DNA of 64,000 bases from Murdochiella massiliensis. Its GTDB lineage: Bacteria > Bacillota > Clostridia > Tissierellales > Peptoniphilaceae. Under the pieces are notes generated by a model that was not told the origin of the DNA, ran no database searches, and worked only from the letters and a program-made list of their open reading frames with translations. Below, piece after piece: positions 44,340 to 52,949 of the stretch. The stretch is taken from the NCBI RefSeq assembly GCF_900059565.1, contig NZ_FIZW01000002.1, positions 1,054,001-1,118,000 of the forward strand, given 5' to 3'. A program made the translations under genes and the position numbers. Each line of letters starts with the position of its first letter. Within the stretch, counting starts at the first letter, position 1.

Positions 44340-44398
44340 TGCTGAGCATTGACCTAAGGATACTTGCGTTTGCAAGTGCCTTTAGGTCAATGCTCGGC
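44340..44398 (+). other. Long RNA hairpin between vWA 2 and the phosphatase
   Basis: A 14-bp perfect outer stem (44344-44357 with 44382-44395) and an inner stem ACTTGC-GTTT-GCAAGT, separated by a small internal loop. No T-run follows, so it is not a typical terminator. It may stabilise the upstream message, slow the polymerase or control the phosphatase gene 30 bases downstream. Confidence 0.6.
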
Positions 44399-44427
44399 AA
44401 ATTCATCGCAAGGAGAGGAATTGAAAC

Positions 44428-45771
44428 ATGATTATTGATTATGGCATAAGCACTGTTGGAAAATCACACATAAAAAAAGGAACCTGTTGCCAGGATTCTC
44501 ACTATATCAAAAAATTACAAAACGGTTGGTATATCGCTGCTGTAGCGGATGGAGTCGGCTCTGCAAAAAACTCACACATAGGCTCTAAAATTGCGGCGGA
44601 GACAGTCGTCGAGTTTTGTGATGAGTGTATGCCGTGGGATTATAACGTAATCAGCATTAAGTCAATGATGCGTACCGCCTATAACTATGCTTATAAACAG
44701 ATATTAAGGGAATCCGAGCAAAGTGGCGAGCCAATTGAAAGTTATGATACAACGCTATCAATGGTAATCTATGATGGTCAGCGAATTATTTATGGGCATT
44801 CTGGCGATGGAGCCATTTTTGGCTTGACCACATTCGGCGATTACGTAGAGATCACACGGCCGCAGAAAAGTACTGATGGAGTATCGGTGATTCCTCTTAG
44901 AGGGGGCTACACCCAGTGGGTTATTGACACTTACGAGGAGGATCTCGCTGCGGTTTTACTGATGACCGATGGCATGCTGGAAACACTCTGTCATTACCTT
45001 TTGAGAGACCATGAAAGAAAAGCAAACAAGGCCTATGTTCCTCTCGCATCATATTTTGCCGACCCTTATGGTTTCAGCGAAGAAAAGATTGATTGCGTGA
45101 GAAAGCTGATAGCAAAGTTTGTTATTGCAGACGAGTCTTATAACGCAGATGAATTTTATGAGCGTCTGCTTAGTATCTACAAAAAACGCGCATCAGATGC
45201 GGCTGATGAAATAATAGACACGTTAAAAAAGTCAAACTACCCGGTTAATTTAATGCAAGCTGAGCAAGATGATAAAACAATTGTCGGTCTTATCAACACC
45301 GATCTGCTGGTTGACGACAAGGAAGCCGATTTTTACTCAGAACCTAATTGGGCAGAACTCCAGGAAGCGTGGAATCGAAAAGCATATCCTCACCTTTATG
45401 CTAAAAAGGAAGATGGCGAGGCTGGATCAGATTCCGATCAAAAAACAGAAACGGCTGAAAATGATGATGCGCAGAATTCGGGTGCCTCGACCGTCAAAAG
45501 TGATGCCCCGTCCCAGACAACTGATCATACGAAAAAAGCATCTGAAGACGATGCCTTTGATGATGTGCTGCTGATTTTTGAGAAAAGAGAGACACCCCCA
45601 AAGAACAATAATGTGCCTGAAACTTCCAGTGCAGGCGGTCCCACTACAGCTCCTCCTCGTGGTGCTACGGCTCCCACAGCTACTAAGGAGCCAGAGCCAC
45701 AGGCGAAACCCAAGCACGAAAAACCACGGAAAAAAGGAATTTTAGGAAAAATCGAAGATTTATTTGACTGA
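44428..45771 (+). CDS. PP2C-family protein phosphatase
   Basis: A 447-residue metal-dependent Ser/Thr phosphatase. The PP2C core covers about 1-290: CQDSHY, VADGVGSAKNSHIGS (metal Asp41-Gly42), IYGHSGDGAIFGL, VLLMTDGM and QAEQDDKTIVGL. The next 140 residues are disordered, rich in Asp/Glu, Pro, Ser and Thr, and end in EKPRKKGILGKIEDLFD, a basic-then-amphipathic tail that may dock to a partner. It would remove phosphates set by the kinase at 47745. AGGAGAGG precedes the start, and the next gene overlaps the stop. Confidence 0.85.
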   Translation: MIIDYGISTVGKSHIKKGTCCQDSHYIKKLQNGWYIAAVADGVGSAKNSHIGSKIAAETVVEFCDECMPWDYNVISIKSMMRTAYNYAYKQILRESEQSGEPIESYDTTLSMVIYDGQRIIYGHSGDGAIFGLTTFGDYVEITRPQKSTDGVSVIPLRGGYTQWVIDTYEEDLAAVLLMTDGMLETLCHYLLRDHERKANKAYVPLASYFADPYGFSEEKIDCVRKLIAKFVIADESYNADEFYERLLSIYKKRASDAADEIIDTLKKSNYPVNLMQAEQDDKTIVGLINTDLLVDDKEADFYSEPNWAELQEAWNRKAYPHLYAKKEDGEAGSDSDQKTETAENDDAQNSGASTVKSDAPSQTTDHTKKASEDDAFDDVLLIFEKRETPPKNNNVPETSSAGGPTTAPPRGATAPTATKEPEPQAKPKHEKPRKKGILGKIEDLFD

Positions 45772-46799
45772 TGACAATTATGCAGGGATTTGAGTATTTC
45801 AAAGACTTCAAAGACAAACAGTACGCTTATTATCGATCTACTCTTAAGGATAGTGAGCGAAAAATATATGACAAGTTAAGAGACGGATTTTTGGCGTACT
45901 CAAAGGCTATCCCTGTTCAAGCCGCAGATATGAGTCAAATTTCGGTAATCCTTGAAAAGTTAAAACAGGATAATCCCTTTATATTCTTTGTCGAATCTGC
46001 CGCGTATCAGTATACTCCGTTCATTAACAGCGGAGCAGTGATACCAAAGTATAGGTTCAGTAAAGAGGAAATCAATGCCACACTCTTATCGCTCATCAAC
46101 AAATGTACGTCGATAGCTTCGACCTGTGTAGGTGCCGATGAGGAAGAAAAGGAACAGCTGATACACGACTTTTTCTGCAATAATGTCAGATATGACACTG
46201 AGTTTTCGGCCTCTTCTTTTGAGTGTGTTGGCCCTCTTTTGTTTGGAAAGGGCGTGTGCGAAGGAATTTCAAAAGCAGTAAAACTTTTGCTTGACTTTGT
46301 TGACATCCAAAGCCTTGTAGTTTACGGGAGATCAAAGCAACAACATTCTACCCCCTCTGCTATAGGTGATATGCATGCGTGGAATATAGTGCGTGCAAAT
46401 GGATCGCATTATCATTTGGATGTGACTTTTGATTTAACTGTACAGGCTTTTGGAATAGTCCGGTACGACTACTTCAATTTATCTGACCGAGAGATACAAA
46501 ATGATCATACAATTATATCTTCACCGATTCCTCCTTGCTTGCAGAGCGGGTGTTTTTACAGGATCAATCAAATGTACGTGCATACGCAAAGCGATTATCG
46601 CTCCTATTTGCTGAAATGCATAAAGAAGGGTGAAAAAGACATTGTCTTCAAGCTGCCGGATGTCCCTGACCTCGCCACAACCAAGAAAAAACTTATAGAC
46701 ATTACGGCGGATACGATTAGCAAGTCGATTGTGTTTGCTGCCCATTATCAGCTTTTAAGCAACGATACACAATTTGTTTTTCATTTGCACGTGAGTTAG
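45771..46799 (+). CDS. Transglutaminase-like cysteine protein
   Basis: A 342-residue protein with the Cys-His-Asp set of the transglutaminase/protease fold: GKGVCEGISKAVKLLLD, GDMHAWNIVRANG and HYHLDVTFDLT. An N-terminal helical domain of about 120 residues precedes the core. Such enzymes cut or cross-link proteins or peptidoglycan-like substrates; here the target is unknown. It overlaps the phosphatase stop by one base (ATGA type), so it belongs to the same operon. Confidence 0.75.
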   Translation: MTIMQGFEYFKDFKDKQYAYYRSTLKDSERKIYDKLRDGFLAYSKAIPVQAADMSQISVILEKLKQDNPFIFFVESAAYQYTPFINSGAVIPKYRFSKEEINATLLSLINKCTSIASTCVGADEEEKEQLIHDFFCNNVRYDTEFSASSFECVGPLLFGKGVCEGISKAVKLLLDFVDIQSLVVYGRSKQQHSTPSAIGDMHAWNIVRANGSHYHLDVTFDLTVQAFGIVRYDYFNLSDREIQNDHTIISSPIPPCLQSGCFYRINQMYVHTQSDYRSYLLKCIKKGEKDIVFKLPDVPDLATTKKKLIDITADTISKSIVFAAHYQLLSNDTQFVFHLHVS

Positions 46800-46808
46800 G
46801 AGAAATAT

Positions 46809-47351
46809 ATGAAGAAACAAGATCCCAAAAAAATATTACAAAGCATAATAGGCCTTGCAGTTGTACTCTTTGTTATCATAAGTGCCTTTATTTTTCGGGA
46901 TCAAATTGAGAATTATGCGGCTACAGGATATCTGGGGGTCTTTCTTGCGTGTTTTGCGGCCACAGCAACCATATTACTTCCTGCTCCAGGAATTCTTATT
47001 GTTATACAATATGCGCAGTTTTTAAACCCAGTGATAGTCATCCTTCTTGGCTCCATTGGAACCGCTCTCGGAGAGATGATTGGATACTTACTTGGGCGCA
47101 CCGGAAATGAGATCGCAAACATAGACACAGAAAAAAAGTTTTTTATGTGGCTGATGAAAAAACCTGTCTTGTCGGTTTTTCTCTTTTCGTTAATTCCTCT
47201 TCCTGTTTTTGATGTTGTTGGAATATGCGCCGGAATGACAAAGATGAATCCTATAAAATTTTATGCTGCTTGCTTTTTAGGAAAGCTGCTGAAAATGACT
47301 GGATATGTGTTGTTGGTTAATTACGCAAAAGAACTAATATCAATTGTTTAG
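46809..47351 (+). CDS. VTT/DedA-type membrane protein
   Basis: A 180-residue protein with about five membrane helices and the VTT/DedA pattern: GVFLACFAATATILLPAPGILIVI, GTALGEMIGYLLGRTGNE, LFSLIPLPVFDVVGICAGMTKMNPIKFY. DedA relatives move or flip lipids and support membrane energetics. AGGAGAAATAT precedes the start. Its place within a signalling operon is unusual. Confidence 0.75.
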   Translation: MKKQDPKKILQSIIGLAVVLFVIISAFIFRDQIENYAATGYLGVFLACFAATATILLPAPGILIVIQYAQFLNPVIVILLGSIGTALGEMIGYLLGRTGNEIANIDTEKKFFMWLMKKPVLSVFLFSLIPLPVFDVVGICAGMTKMNPIKFYAACFLGKLLKMTGYVLLVNYAKELISIV

Positions 47352-47368
47352 TTGGCGGGGTGAATAGC

Positions 47369-47729
47369 ATGGAATACATAGGTACAACCGGAAAGGTATA
47401 TAAGATTGTCGAACCAGCAGAGGGTAAAGGCGGCGAAGGTTCGATCTATAAACTAATCAATTTACCAAATTGTGTTTTAACATTTTTTGTATTTGTTCAG
47501 CCCCCCTGAAGACGGGAGGTATCGTTTTGAAATTGGGGGCTTAAGAAGTGGACGTGCAGTCGAACTGTATGCTTTCAACGAACTAGGAGAGACGATTACA
47601 TCCGATACATACTGCACCAATGGAGATAATATCACGCTCAAGAACCTCACGCTCAGTTACACCTATGAAATTCAGGTTCGCCAGTCCTCTGGAGTGAGCG
47701 GCTATCAATTAAAAATAGAAGCGGAATAA
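47369..47729 (+). pseudogene. Remnant of a second kinase with a PPC-like C-terminal domain
   Basis: The first 35 codons (MEYIGTTGKVYKIVEPAEGKGGEGSIYKL) match the start of the intact kinase downstream, including its P-loop. The frame then ends at 47509. A neighbouring frame from about 47487 carries a beta-sandwich end (PPEDGRYRFEIGGLRSGRAVELYAFN ... SYTYEIQVRQSSGVSGYQLKIE) like PPC domains. The kinase middle is gone, by internal deletion next to a six-C run. So a kinase with an extra binding domain once stood here. Confidence 0.7.
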
Positions 47730-47744
47730 AAACGAGGTGGAAAA

Positions 47745-49307
47745 ATGGCGGCTTCTTATACAGGAAAAAAAGGAAAAGTATATACAGTTATTGAGCCGGC
47801 AATCGGTAAAGGTGGAGAAGGATCCGTTTACAGCATTACTGGAATGCCTGAATATGTGTTAAAGGTGTTTAAGGATGATAAAAGGACGGAGACGCGGCAC
47901 AGGAAGCTATTAACCATGATAACTACAGCACTGCCCCCATCTGCAATGCAGCAAATCACTTGGCCGGTCGATGTTGTTTATCAAGGGAGTCAATTCGTCG
48001 GTTATGTTATGCCGGCAATAAAAAACAATGAAGATTTAAATGTCATGTACTCCGACAAGTATATTTGTACTTTGTCGGAAAAAATAACCATTGCTAAGAA
48101 CTTATGCGCCGCCATAAATGCGGTACACAATGCCGGACAGGTTTGTGGCGATTTGAACCCTAAAAATATCGGTGTAGACCCTCAAAGCGCCAGAGTTACA
48201 TTAGTAGACACGGATTCTTACCACATTACTGATGCTAACGGATCTCGTGTATATCGATGCGAAGTGGGGTGCCCGGAATATCTTCCGCGAGAAATACAAG
48301 AAAAAATGAAAAATGGACAGACCTTGGCTACTGCGCCGCTACCTACATTTAGCAAGTATTCGGATTTGTTTGCCTTGGCTGTACACATTTTTGCGTTGCT
48401 TATGAACGGATGCCACCCGTTTGCATGTGCCTCCAACAATAAAACAAACATTGGGCCGCTGTCACATGGCCGACCTTCTGTTACCGTTCCGCAGCCTATA
48501 GACAATATAGTAACAGGATTTTTTCCTTTTTACACAAAGAAATCTGGGTTTACGACACCCCGGTATGCGCCTGAATTTAGTTCTCTTCCGACTCATATTC
48601 AGGATCTTTTTGTTCGAGCGTTTGTAAAAGGACACAGTGATCCATCACAAAGGCCGGATACGGTTGAGTGGTATAATGCACTCACTACAATGCAGCAAAA
48701 TTTGATTGTTTGCTCAAAAAATAAGCACCATATGTATTCTTCTCATTTGAAAAAATGCACATGGTGTGAATTGGAAGCAAAACCTCTGCCGACACCACCT
48801 TCAACCATAGTTCAGACACCCGTAAAGACAACTACTACGACGCAAAATGTCGCGCCAACCAATACTACTGCTGCCCCATCTCCGTCGCCTGCTATGTCCG
48901 ATGGAGTAATGGCGTCTTCAGGCATGTTTTGGTTTTTAACATTGGCTATACCGCTGGCAGTCCAGGGAATAGTATTTGGCACAGCTGGAGATGAATTATT
49001 AAATGCACTGTGGGGAAACGGATATGGAAGCAGCATTGAATCATGGGGAGTAAACATCGCCATTTGGCTTGGACCTTGGGGATTTGTGATTTGTGGACTG
49101 ATTGGCACATTGATTTATAATTGCCTTTGGTCTTCAAGTGGAAAAATAACAGGCTATAAATGGCATCACTATGTTCTTTCAATTCTAACATCCTTTGGAT
49201 GCGCAGCGCTTTACATACTTTTGATTTTCCTTATTTCACTTGCAATCGTGCTTTGTGCTATTGCAACAGCTGTAGCGATTATTTTTGGAATGCTGTCTGG
49301 TAGCTGA
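47745..49307 (+). CDS. Membrane-anchored Ser/Thr protein kinase with zinc knuckle
   Basis: A 520-residue kinase. GKGGEGSVY (21-29) is the glycine loop, VLKVFK holds the Lys, GDLNPKNIG (135-143) replaces HRD-x-KxxN, and LVDTDSY (153-159) replaces DFG; these variants are typical of the TerY-P-type kinase clade. A zinc knuckle follows (HHMYSSHLKKCTWCE, about 345), then a Thr/Pro-rich linker and about four C-terminal membrane helices. It probably phosphorylates the vWA proteins or the ATPase and is reversed by the PP2C at 44428. Confidence 0.82.
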   Translation: MAASYTGKKGKVYTVIEPAIGKGGEGSVYSITGMPEYVLKVFKDDKRTETRHRKLLTMITTALPPSAMQQITWPVDVVYQGSQFVGYVMPAIKNNEDLNVMYSDKYICTLSEKITIAKNLCAAINAVHNAGQVCGDLNPKNIGVDPQSARVTLVDTDSYHITDANGSRVYRCEVGCPEYLPREIQEKMKNGQTLATAPLPTFSKYSDLFALAVHIFALLMNGCHPFACASNNKTNIGPLSHGRPSVTVPQPIDNIVTGFFPFYTKKSGFTTPRYAPEFSSLPTHIQDLFVRAFVKGHSDPSQRPDTVEWYNALTTMQQNLIVCSKNKHHMYSSHLKKCTWCELEAKPLPTPPSTIVQTPVKTTTTTQNVAPTNTTAAPSPSPAMSDGVMASSGMFWFLTLAIPLAVQGIVFGTAGDELLNALWGNGYGSSIESWGVNIAIWLGPWGFVICGLIGTLIYNCLWSSSGKITGYKWHHYVLSILTSFGCAALYILLIFLISLAIVLCAIATAVAIIFGMLSGS

Positions 49308-49308
49308 A

Positions 49309-49623
49309 ATGAAAATACTTTGCTGTAGACCATTATGCAATAACAATCCTTCATCGGCCCCTCATATCAATGGAAAATGTTTTTTTCTTTGCTGGAGATG
49401 CACAGGAGCTGTCGTAAGAGCCTTTGGAACAATCGTCATCACCTTTATTACAGATTGCGTTCTGGCAAAAGACTTTGTTATTTACCTGTTCGCATTGCCC
49501 GCTGGAATTGACTACTTTCTTACTCGTTCAAAGCTAATTCGAGCAAGTAATGTGAGGCGCTTTATCACCGGTGCGCGATTGGGAATACCTTTGGCTACAA
49601 TTGCGCTAATTGTCCTAAGCTGA
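49309..49623 (+). CDS. Small DUF2085-like membrane protein
   Basis: A 104-residue protein. CNNNPSSAPHINGKCFFLCWRCTGAVV matches the DUF2085 pattern (C-x-N-P-x-R-S ... G-x-x-F-P-L-C-x-R-C-T-G), and three membrane helices follow. The cysteines suggest metal binding. The start at 49309 overlaps nothing and follows the kinase stop by 2 bases. Confidence 0.6.
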   Translation: MKILCCRPLCNNNPSSAPHINGKCFFLCWRCTGAVVRAFGTIVITFITDCVLAKDFVIYLFALPAGIDYFLTRSKLIRASNVRRFITGARLGIPLATIALIVLS

Positions 49624-49726
49624 TACAAGCATTAATGTAGAAAGACGCTTAAGTAGATCTTCTGCTTGTGAATCTACCTATTGGGCAGCTTACTTTACTA
49701 CGGTATTACACAGATGGGGGAGTTCG

Positions 49727-50089
49727 GTGAATATTCTTGGAAATATTATATGGTTTGTACTCGGTGGGGCACTAACAGGGCTCCTATGGTGTTTTGCTGG
49801 AGTTATATGGTCGATTACTTTAATCGGTATTCCGGTAGGTAAGCAATGCTTTAAGATAGCAAAGCTGTGTTTTTTTCCCTTTGGAAAGACCGTGGAGAAC
49901 ACAGGCGGAACTGGGAGCTTCTTCCTAAACATACTGTGGATTTGCTTTACTGGTTGGACTCTTGCGATTGAAGCTGTGGTCATTGGAGTCATCTACTGTT
50001 TGACGATTGTAGGCATTCCCTTCGTGAAACAGTATTTCAAGATTGCCAAGCTGGCATTGATGCCGTTTGGATCAGAGATTAATGGTTAA
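49727..50089 (+). CDS. YccF-domain membrane protein
   Basis: A 120-residue protein with two YccF repeats: GNIIWFVLGGALTGLLWCFAGVIWSITLIGIPVGKQCFKIAKLCFFPFGK and a matching second half (IVGIPFVKQYFKIAKLALMPFG). Four membrane helices are predicted. GTG start with GGGGGAG upstream. The function of the family is unknown. Confidence 0.85.
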   Translation: MNILGNIIWFVLGGALTGLLWCFAGVIWSITLIGIPVGKQCFKIAKLCFFPFGKTVENTGGTGSFFLNILWICFTGWTLAIEAVVIGVIYCLTIVGIPFVKQYFKIAKLALMPFGSEING

Positions 50090-50103
50090 GGGGAGAACAT
50101 AAT

Positions 50104-50265
50104 ATGGTTGCAGACAAGATATCAAGAACTGAAAGCGTAAATGGAGAGGAAGGCGCATCAGCTTTACGCCTACTAATTAAGCGAATTCTCGCAGGTAGCT
50201 TAGTTATTCTATTTATTGGGGTATGTTCATTTGCGATTTTATTTCTCGCAATGTGCTTACAATAA
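50104..50265 (+). CDS. Small single-pass membrane protein
   Basis: A 53-residue protein with a polar N-terminus and one membrane helix (ILAGSLVILFIGVCSFAILFLAMCL). GGGGAGAAC precedes ATG 50104. No family was recognised; it may be a subunit of a neighbouring membrane protein. Confidence 0.5.
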   Translation: MVADKISRTESVNGEEGASALRLLIKRILAGSLVILFIGVCSFAILFLAMCLQ

Positions 50266-50288
50266 AATAAACAAAACGGAGACTTACA

Positions 50289-50978
50289 ATGAAAAAGAAA
50301 GTAATGATTGGTGCGGCGATTGCAGTGGTTGTGGTTGCACTTGCAGCAATTATGGTGTTCGTGTTCACTGGAAAAGAAGGAGAACACACATCTACGGTTG
50401 AACTGGATGGAACATGGAAGGTTGCAGTAAATGTTGCAGATGGATCAATAAGCATTCCTCAAAACGAATACATGGTATTCGATAACGGGGAAGCACGTGA
50501 CTACAGAGATGGTAATACTGTTCCTTATGTTAAGAGCACTTATAAAGTTTCCGGAGACGTGTTGGAATTACCCGACATCTCAAGAACTTATCATATTTCT
50601 CAGAAAACAGAACAATACGTTTCGCTGTATACAAATGATGACACATATATGACGCTGGTCAAAGCTGACAATGAGTCTGTACTGAGTGAAGCATTTTCGC
50701 CTGATACAGTTACCGGCAAGTGGAATGTGACTTATAGGCCAACTGACAAACCCATTGCTAATGAGTATCTTGTATTTGGCGATAGTACCTTAGCTGACTT
50801 TCGAGACAACGCAGAAACCCCTACGATCGAAGCAGATTATGAGTGGAGCGGAAATGTGATTAAAGCTCCTGCACTGGGCATTGAAATGTCGGCATCAATC
50901 GTTGGCACTGATCGTATTATTTTAGTTGATGCCAACGAAGGCTATGTTTGGTTACTTACTAAGGCTACTGAGAACTGA
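50289..50978 (+). CDS. Membrane-anchored protein with two lipocalin-like repeats
   Basis: A 229-residue protein. An N-terminal membrane anchor (VMIGAAIAVVVVALAAIMVFVF) is followed outside the membrane by two similar beta domains (GTWKVAVNVADGSISIPQNEYMVFDNG and GKWNVTYRPTDKPIANEYLVFGDS), each with W-x-V, a NEY-x-VF and a DYRDG/DFRDN turn. It probably binds a small molecule or peptide outside the cell. It precedes an ABC exporter by 18 bases. Confidence 0.6.
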   Translation: MKKKVMIGAAIAVVVVALAAIMVFVFTGKEGEHTSTVELDGTWKVAVNVADGSISIPQNEYMVFDNGEARDYRDGNTVPYVKSTYKVSGDVLELPDISRTYHISQKTEQYVSLYTNDDTYMTLVKADNESVLSEAFSPDTVTGKWNVTYRPTDKPIANEYLVFGDSTLADFRDNAETPTIEADYEWSGNVIKAPALGIEMSASIVGTDRIILVDANEGYVWLLTKATEN

Positions 50979-50996
50979 GTTTAAGGAGATTTACAT

Positions 50997-52715
50997 ATGC
51001 TGAAGCACATGTTCAAATATAAGTGGTATTTATTGGTTGTTCTTGTGCTGATGATCGCTGAGCCAACCTTGAATTCAGTTATGAATTTTCTGCTTCAGCG
51101 TATGTTCAACTCTGCAACGCCAGGAGGGAGTATTGTAGAACTGTTGCGGCTTCTCTCCGCAGGCTTCTTGTTGTGGATGTTGAAACGGGTTATTATCTAT
51201 TCAAATGGGGTTATAAAAGCCCGGTTTATCTGCAATGCCAAGAGGGATATCAAGCATCGTCTTTTTGTGCGCATGATGGGACTGGATACAGCCAATATTG
51301 CCGAGGTTGCTTCGAGTGGAGAATATATTTCAATATTTACAAATGATATCACTTTACTTGAAACGAGGTTTTATAATCAAATTTTAGGCTTGATATCAGG
51401 CCTGTTTTCATTAGCTATATTAGGAACATCATTTGTTGCGCTGAATGCTAAACTTGCTATCCCTATCATTGGATTTGGTATAGTGGCAATGTTTGTTCCC
51501 GCTGTGTTTTCTCGAAAGCTGAACGAAAAGAGCTTGCAATATTCTAATGCAATATCAAAGTTTACCCAAAAGGTAAAAGAGTACATGGTGGCTTATCCGA
51601 CAATAAAAAACTACTCTATAGAACAGGCTATCACGACACGGTTTGATCGAGAAAACAATCATACGGAAGATGCAAAGTTTGATGCCGACTGTACTCTAAC
51701 TCTTGCTGATTGTGTGGGTCAGTTGCTGGCTTGGTTTATGCAGCTTATGGGAGTAGGGCTTGGCTTGGCGTATGTCATCAAAGGTGAAATTTTAGTTGGT
51801 ACAGTCATTGCTGCTCAATCCTTTGCCAGCGATTTGGCGGGTCCGTTGAACAACATTATTGTTAATATTAACTCGATTCGCTCAGTTAGGAACATTGTTA
51901 AAAAGCTTGAGGAGATGTCATCCGGAGGCATGCACGAGAAATCACTCGAATTACAAGATCCTTCGGTTGATAATATGAGAATTGGAGTTGAATCAGAATA
52001 TAATCGATTTGAAGTCTCGTTTGATGATTTCAACTTGACTCTTGGCGAGACCAACATAATAGATCATTTCTCCTTCTGTTTTGAAACAGGAAAGAAATAC
52101 CTTATCGTAGGTCTGAATGGTTCGGGAAAAAGCACTCTATTTAAGGCGCTTAAGAAATGGTACGGGAGTAACGCTGATAATATCAAAATTAATGACCAAC
52201 CAGTTTCAAAGATCGGCAATGAAAGCCTGAGTAAGTGTGTTTCGTACCTTAACGAGAATGTTTCACTATTCTTCGGCTCCGTCAGAGACAACATTACCTT
52301 ATTTAGAAAATGTAGTCCGGAGGTTTTCAATAAAGCCGTATCGGACTCTCAAATAAAGTTAGATCTGAATCGAACGATAAACGATGAAGGGCGAAATATT
52401 TCAAGCGGAGAACAGCGGAGAATTGAGATTGCTCGAAGCCTATTGTCTTCTGTTCGTATGATCATCTTTGATGAGGTCGTATCAACACTGGATATCGAGA
52501 CAGCGTTCGAAATAGAGAGAATGGCACTTGATTTCAAGGATAAAACAGTTGTTTTTATATCTCACAACTTTTCAGGCAAACTAATCCGTGAATATGATGA
52601 TATCCTTGTTATGCAGGGCGGGAAATTATTAACACACGGAACATTTGATGAGTTGATTAATAATTGCGACTATTTTAGGCGCATTTGCGAGATTAAGTTT
52701 GGAAACATCAGATAA
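50997..52715 (+). CDS. ABC exporter (permease and ATPase in one chain)
   Basis: A 572-residue exporter. Residues 1-300 hold six membrane helices of the type I exporter fold; the rest is the nucleotide-binding domain with LIVGLNGSGKSTLF (Walker A), ISSGEQRRIEIARSL (signature), MIIFDEVVSTLD (Walker B) and ISHNF (switch His). It is close to bacteriocin/peptide-type exporters. It ends the AT-rich gene set and may export a peptide or lipid linked to the proteins before it. Confidence 0.85.
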   Translation: MLKHMFKYKWYLLVVLVLMIAEPTLNSVMNFLLQRMFNSATPGGSIVELLRLLSAGFLLWMLKRVIIYSNGVIKARFICNAKRDIKHRLFVRMMGLDTANIAEVASSGEYISIFTNDITLLETRFYNQILGLISGLFSLAILGTSFVALNAKLAIPIIGFGIVAMFVPAVFSRKLNEKSLQYSNAISKFTQKVKEYMVAYPTIKNYSIEQAITTRFDRENNHTEDAKFDADCTLTLADCVGQLLAWFMQLMGVGLGLAYVIKGEILVGTVIAAQSFASDLAGPLNNIIVNINSIRSVRNIVKKLEEMSSGGMHEKSLELQDPSVDNMRIGVESEYNRFEVSFDDFNLTLGETNIIDHFSFCFETGKKYLIVGLNGSGKSTLFKALKKWYGSNADNIKINDQPVSKIGNESLSKCVSYLNENVSLFFGSVRDNITLFRKCSPEVFNKAVSDSQIKLDLNRTINDEGRNISSGEQRRIEIARSLLSSVRMIIFDEVVSTLDIETAFEIERMALDFKDKTVVFISHNFSGKLIREYDDILVMQGGKLLTHGTFDELINNCDYFRRICEIKFGNIR

Positions 52716-52859
52716 TTGCTTTTGAAGATTACAGCAAACTCGATAGGAGACAAAATACATGGCAATCACGGCTTTGCAATGGTTGCTAAGAACGAAGACA
52801 CTGTAATAGGATTTGCTGCAGGTATGCTGGAACCTAAGGATCAGGAAGATGTAATGTAG
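52716..52859 (+). other. Short open frame, possible gene remnant
   Basis: A 47-codon frame right after the ABC gene (KITANSIGDKIHGNHGFAMVAKNEDTVIGFAAGMLEP). The segment FAMVAKNEDTVIGFAAGML faintly resembles the strand pair of GNAT acetyltransferases. It is cut off by the following IS. It is not a confident gene. Confidence 0.25.
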
Positions 52860-52949
52860 TAAGACATATGTGACACTTTCAACAAAAGAAAAGAGGTGCT
52901 CTGATACAATGTGTTTAACCAAAACTCGTTGCATCGAAAGGAGCCCCTT

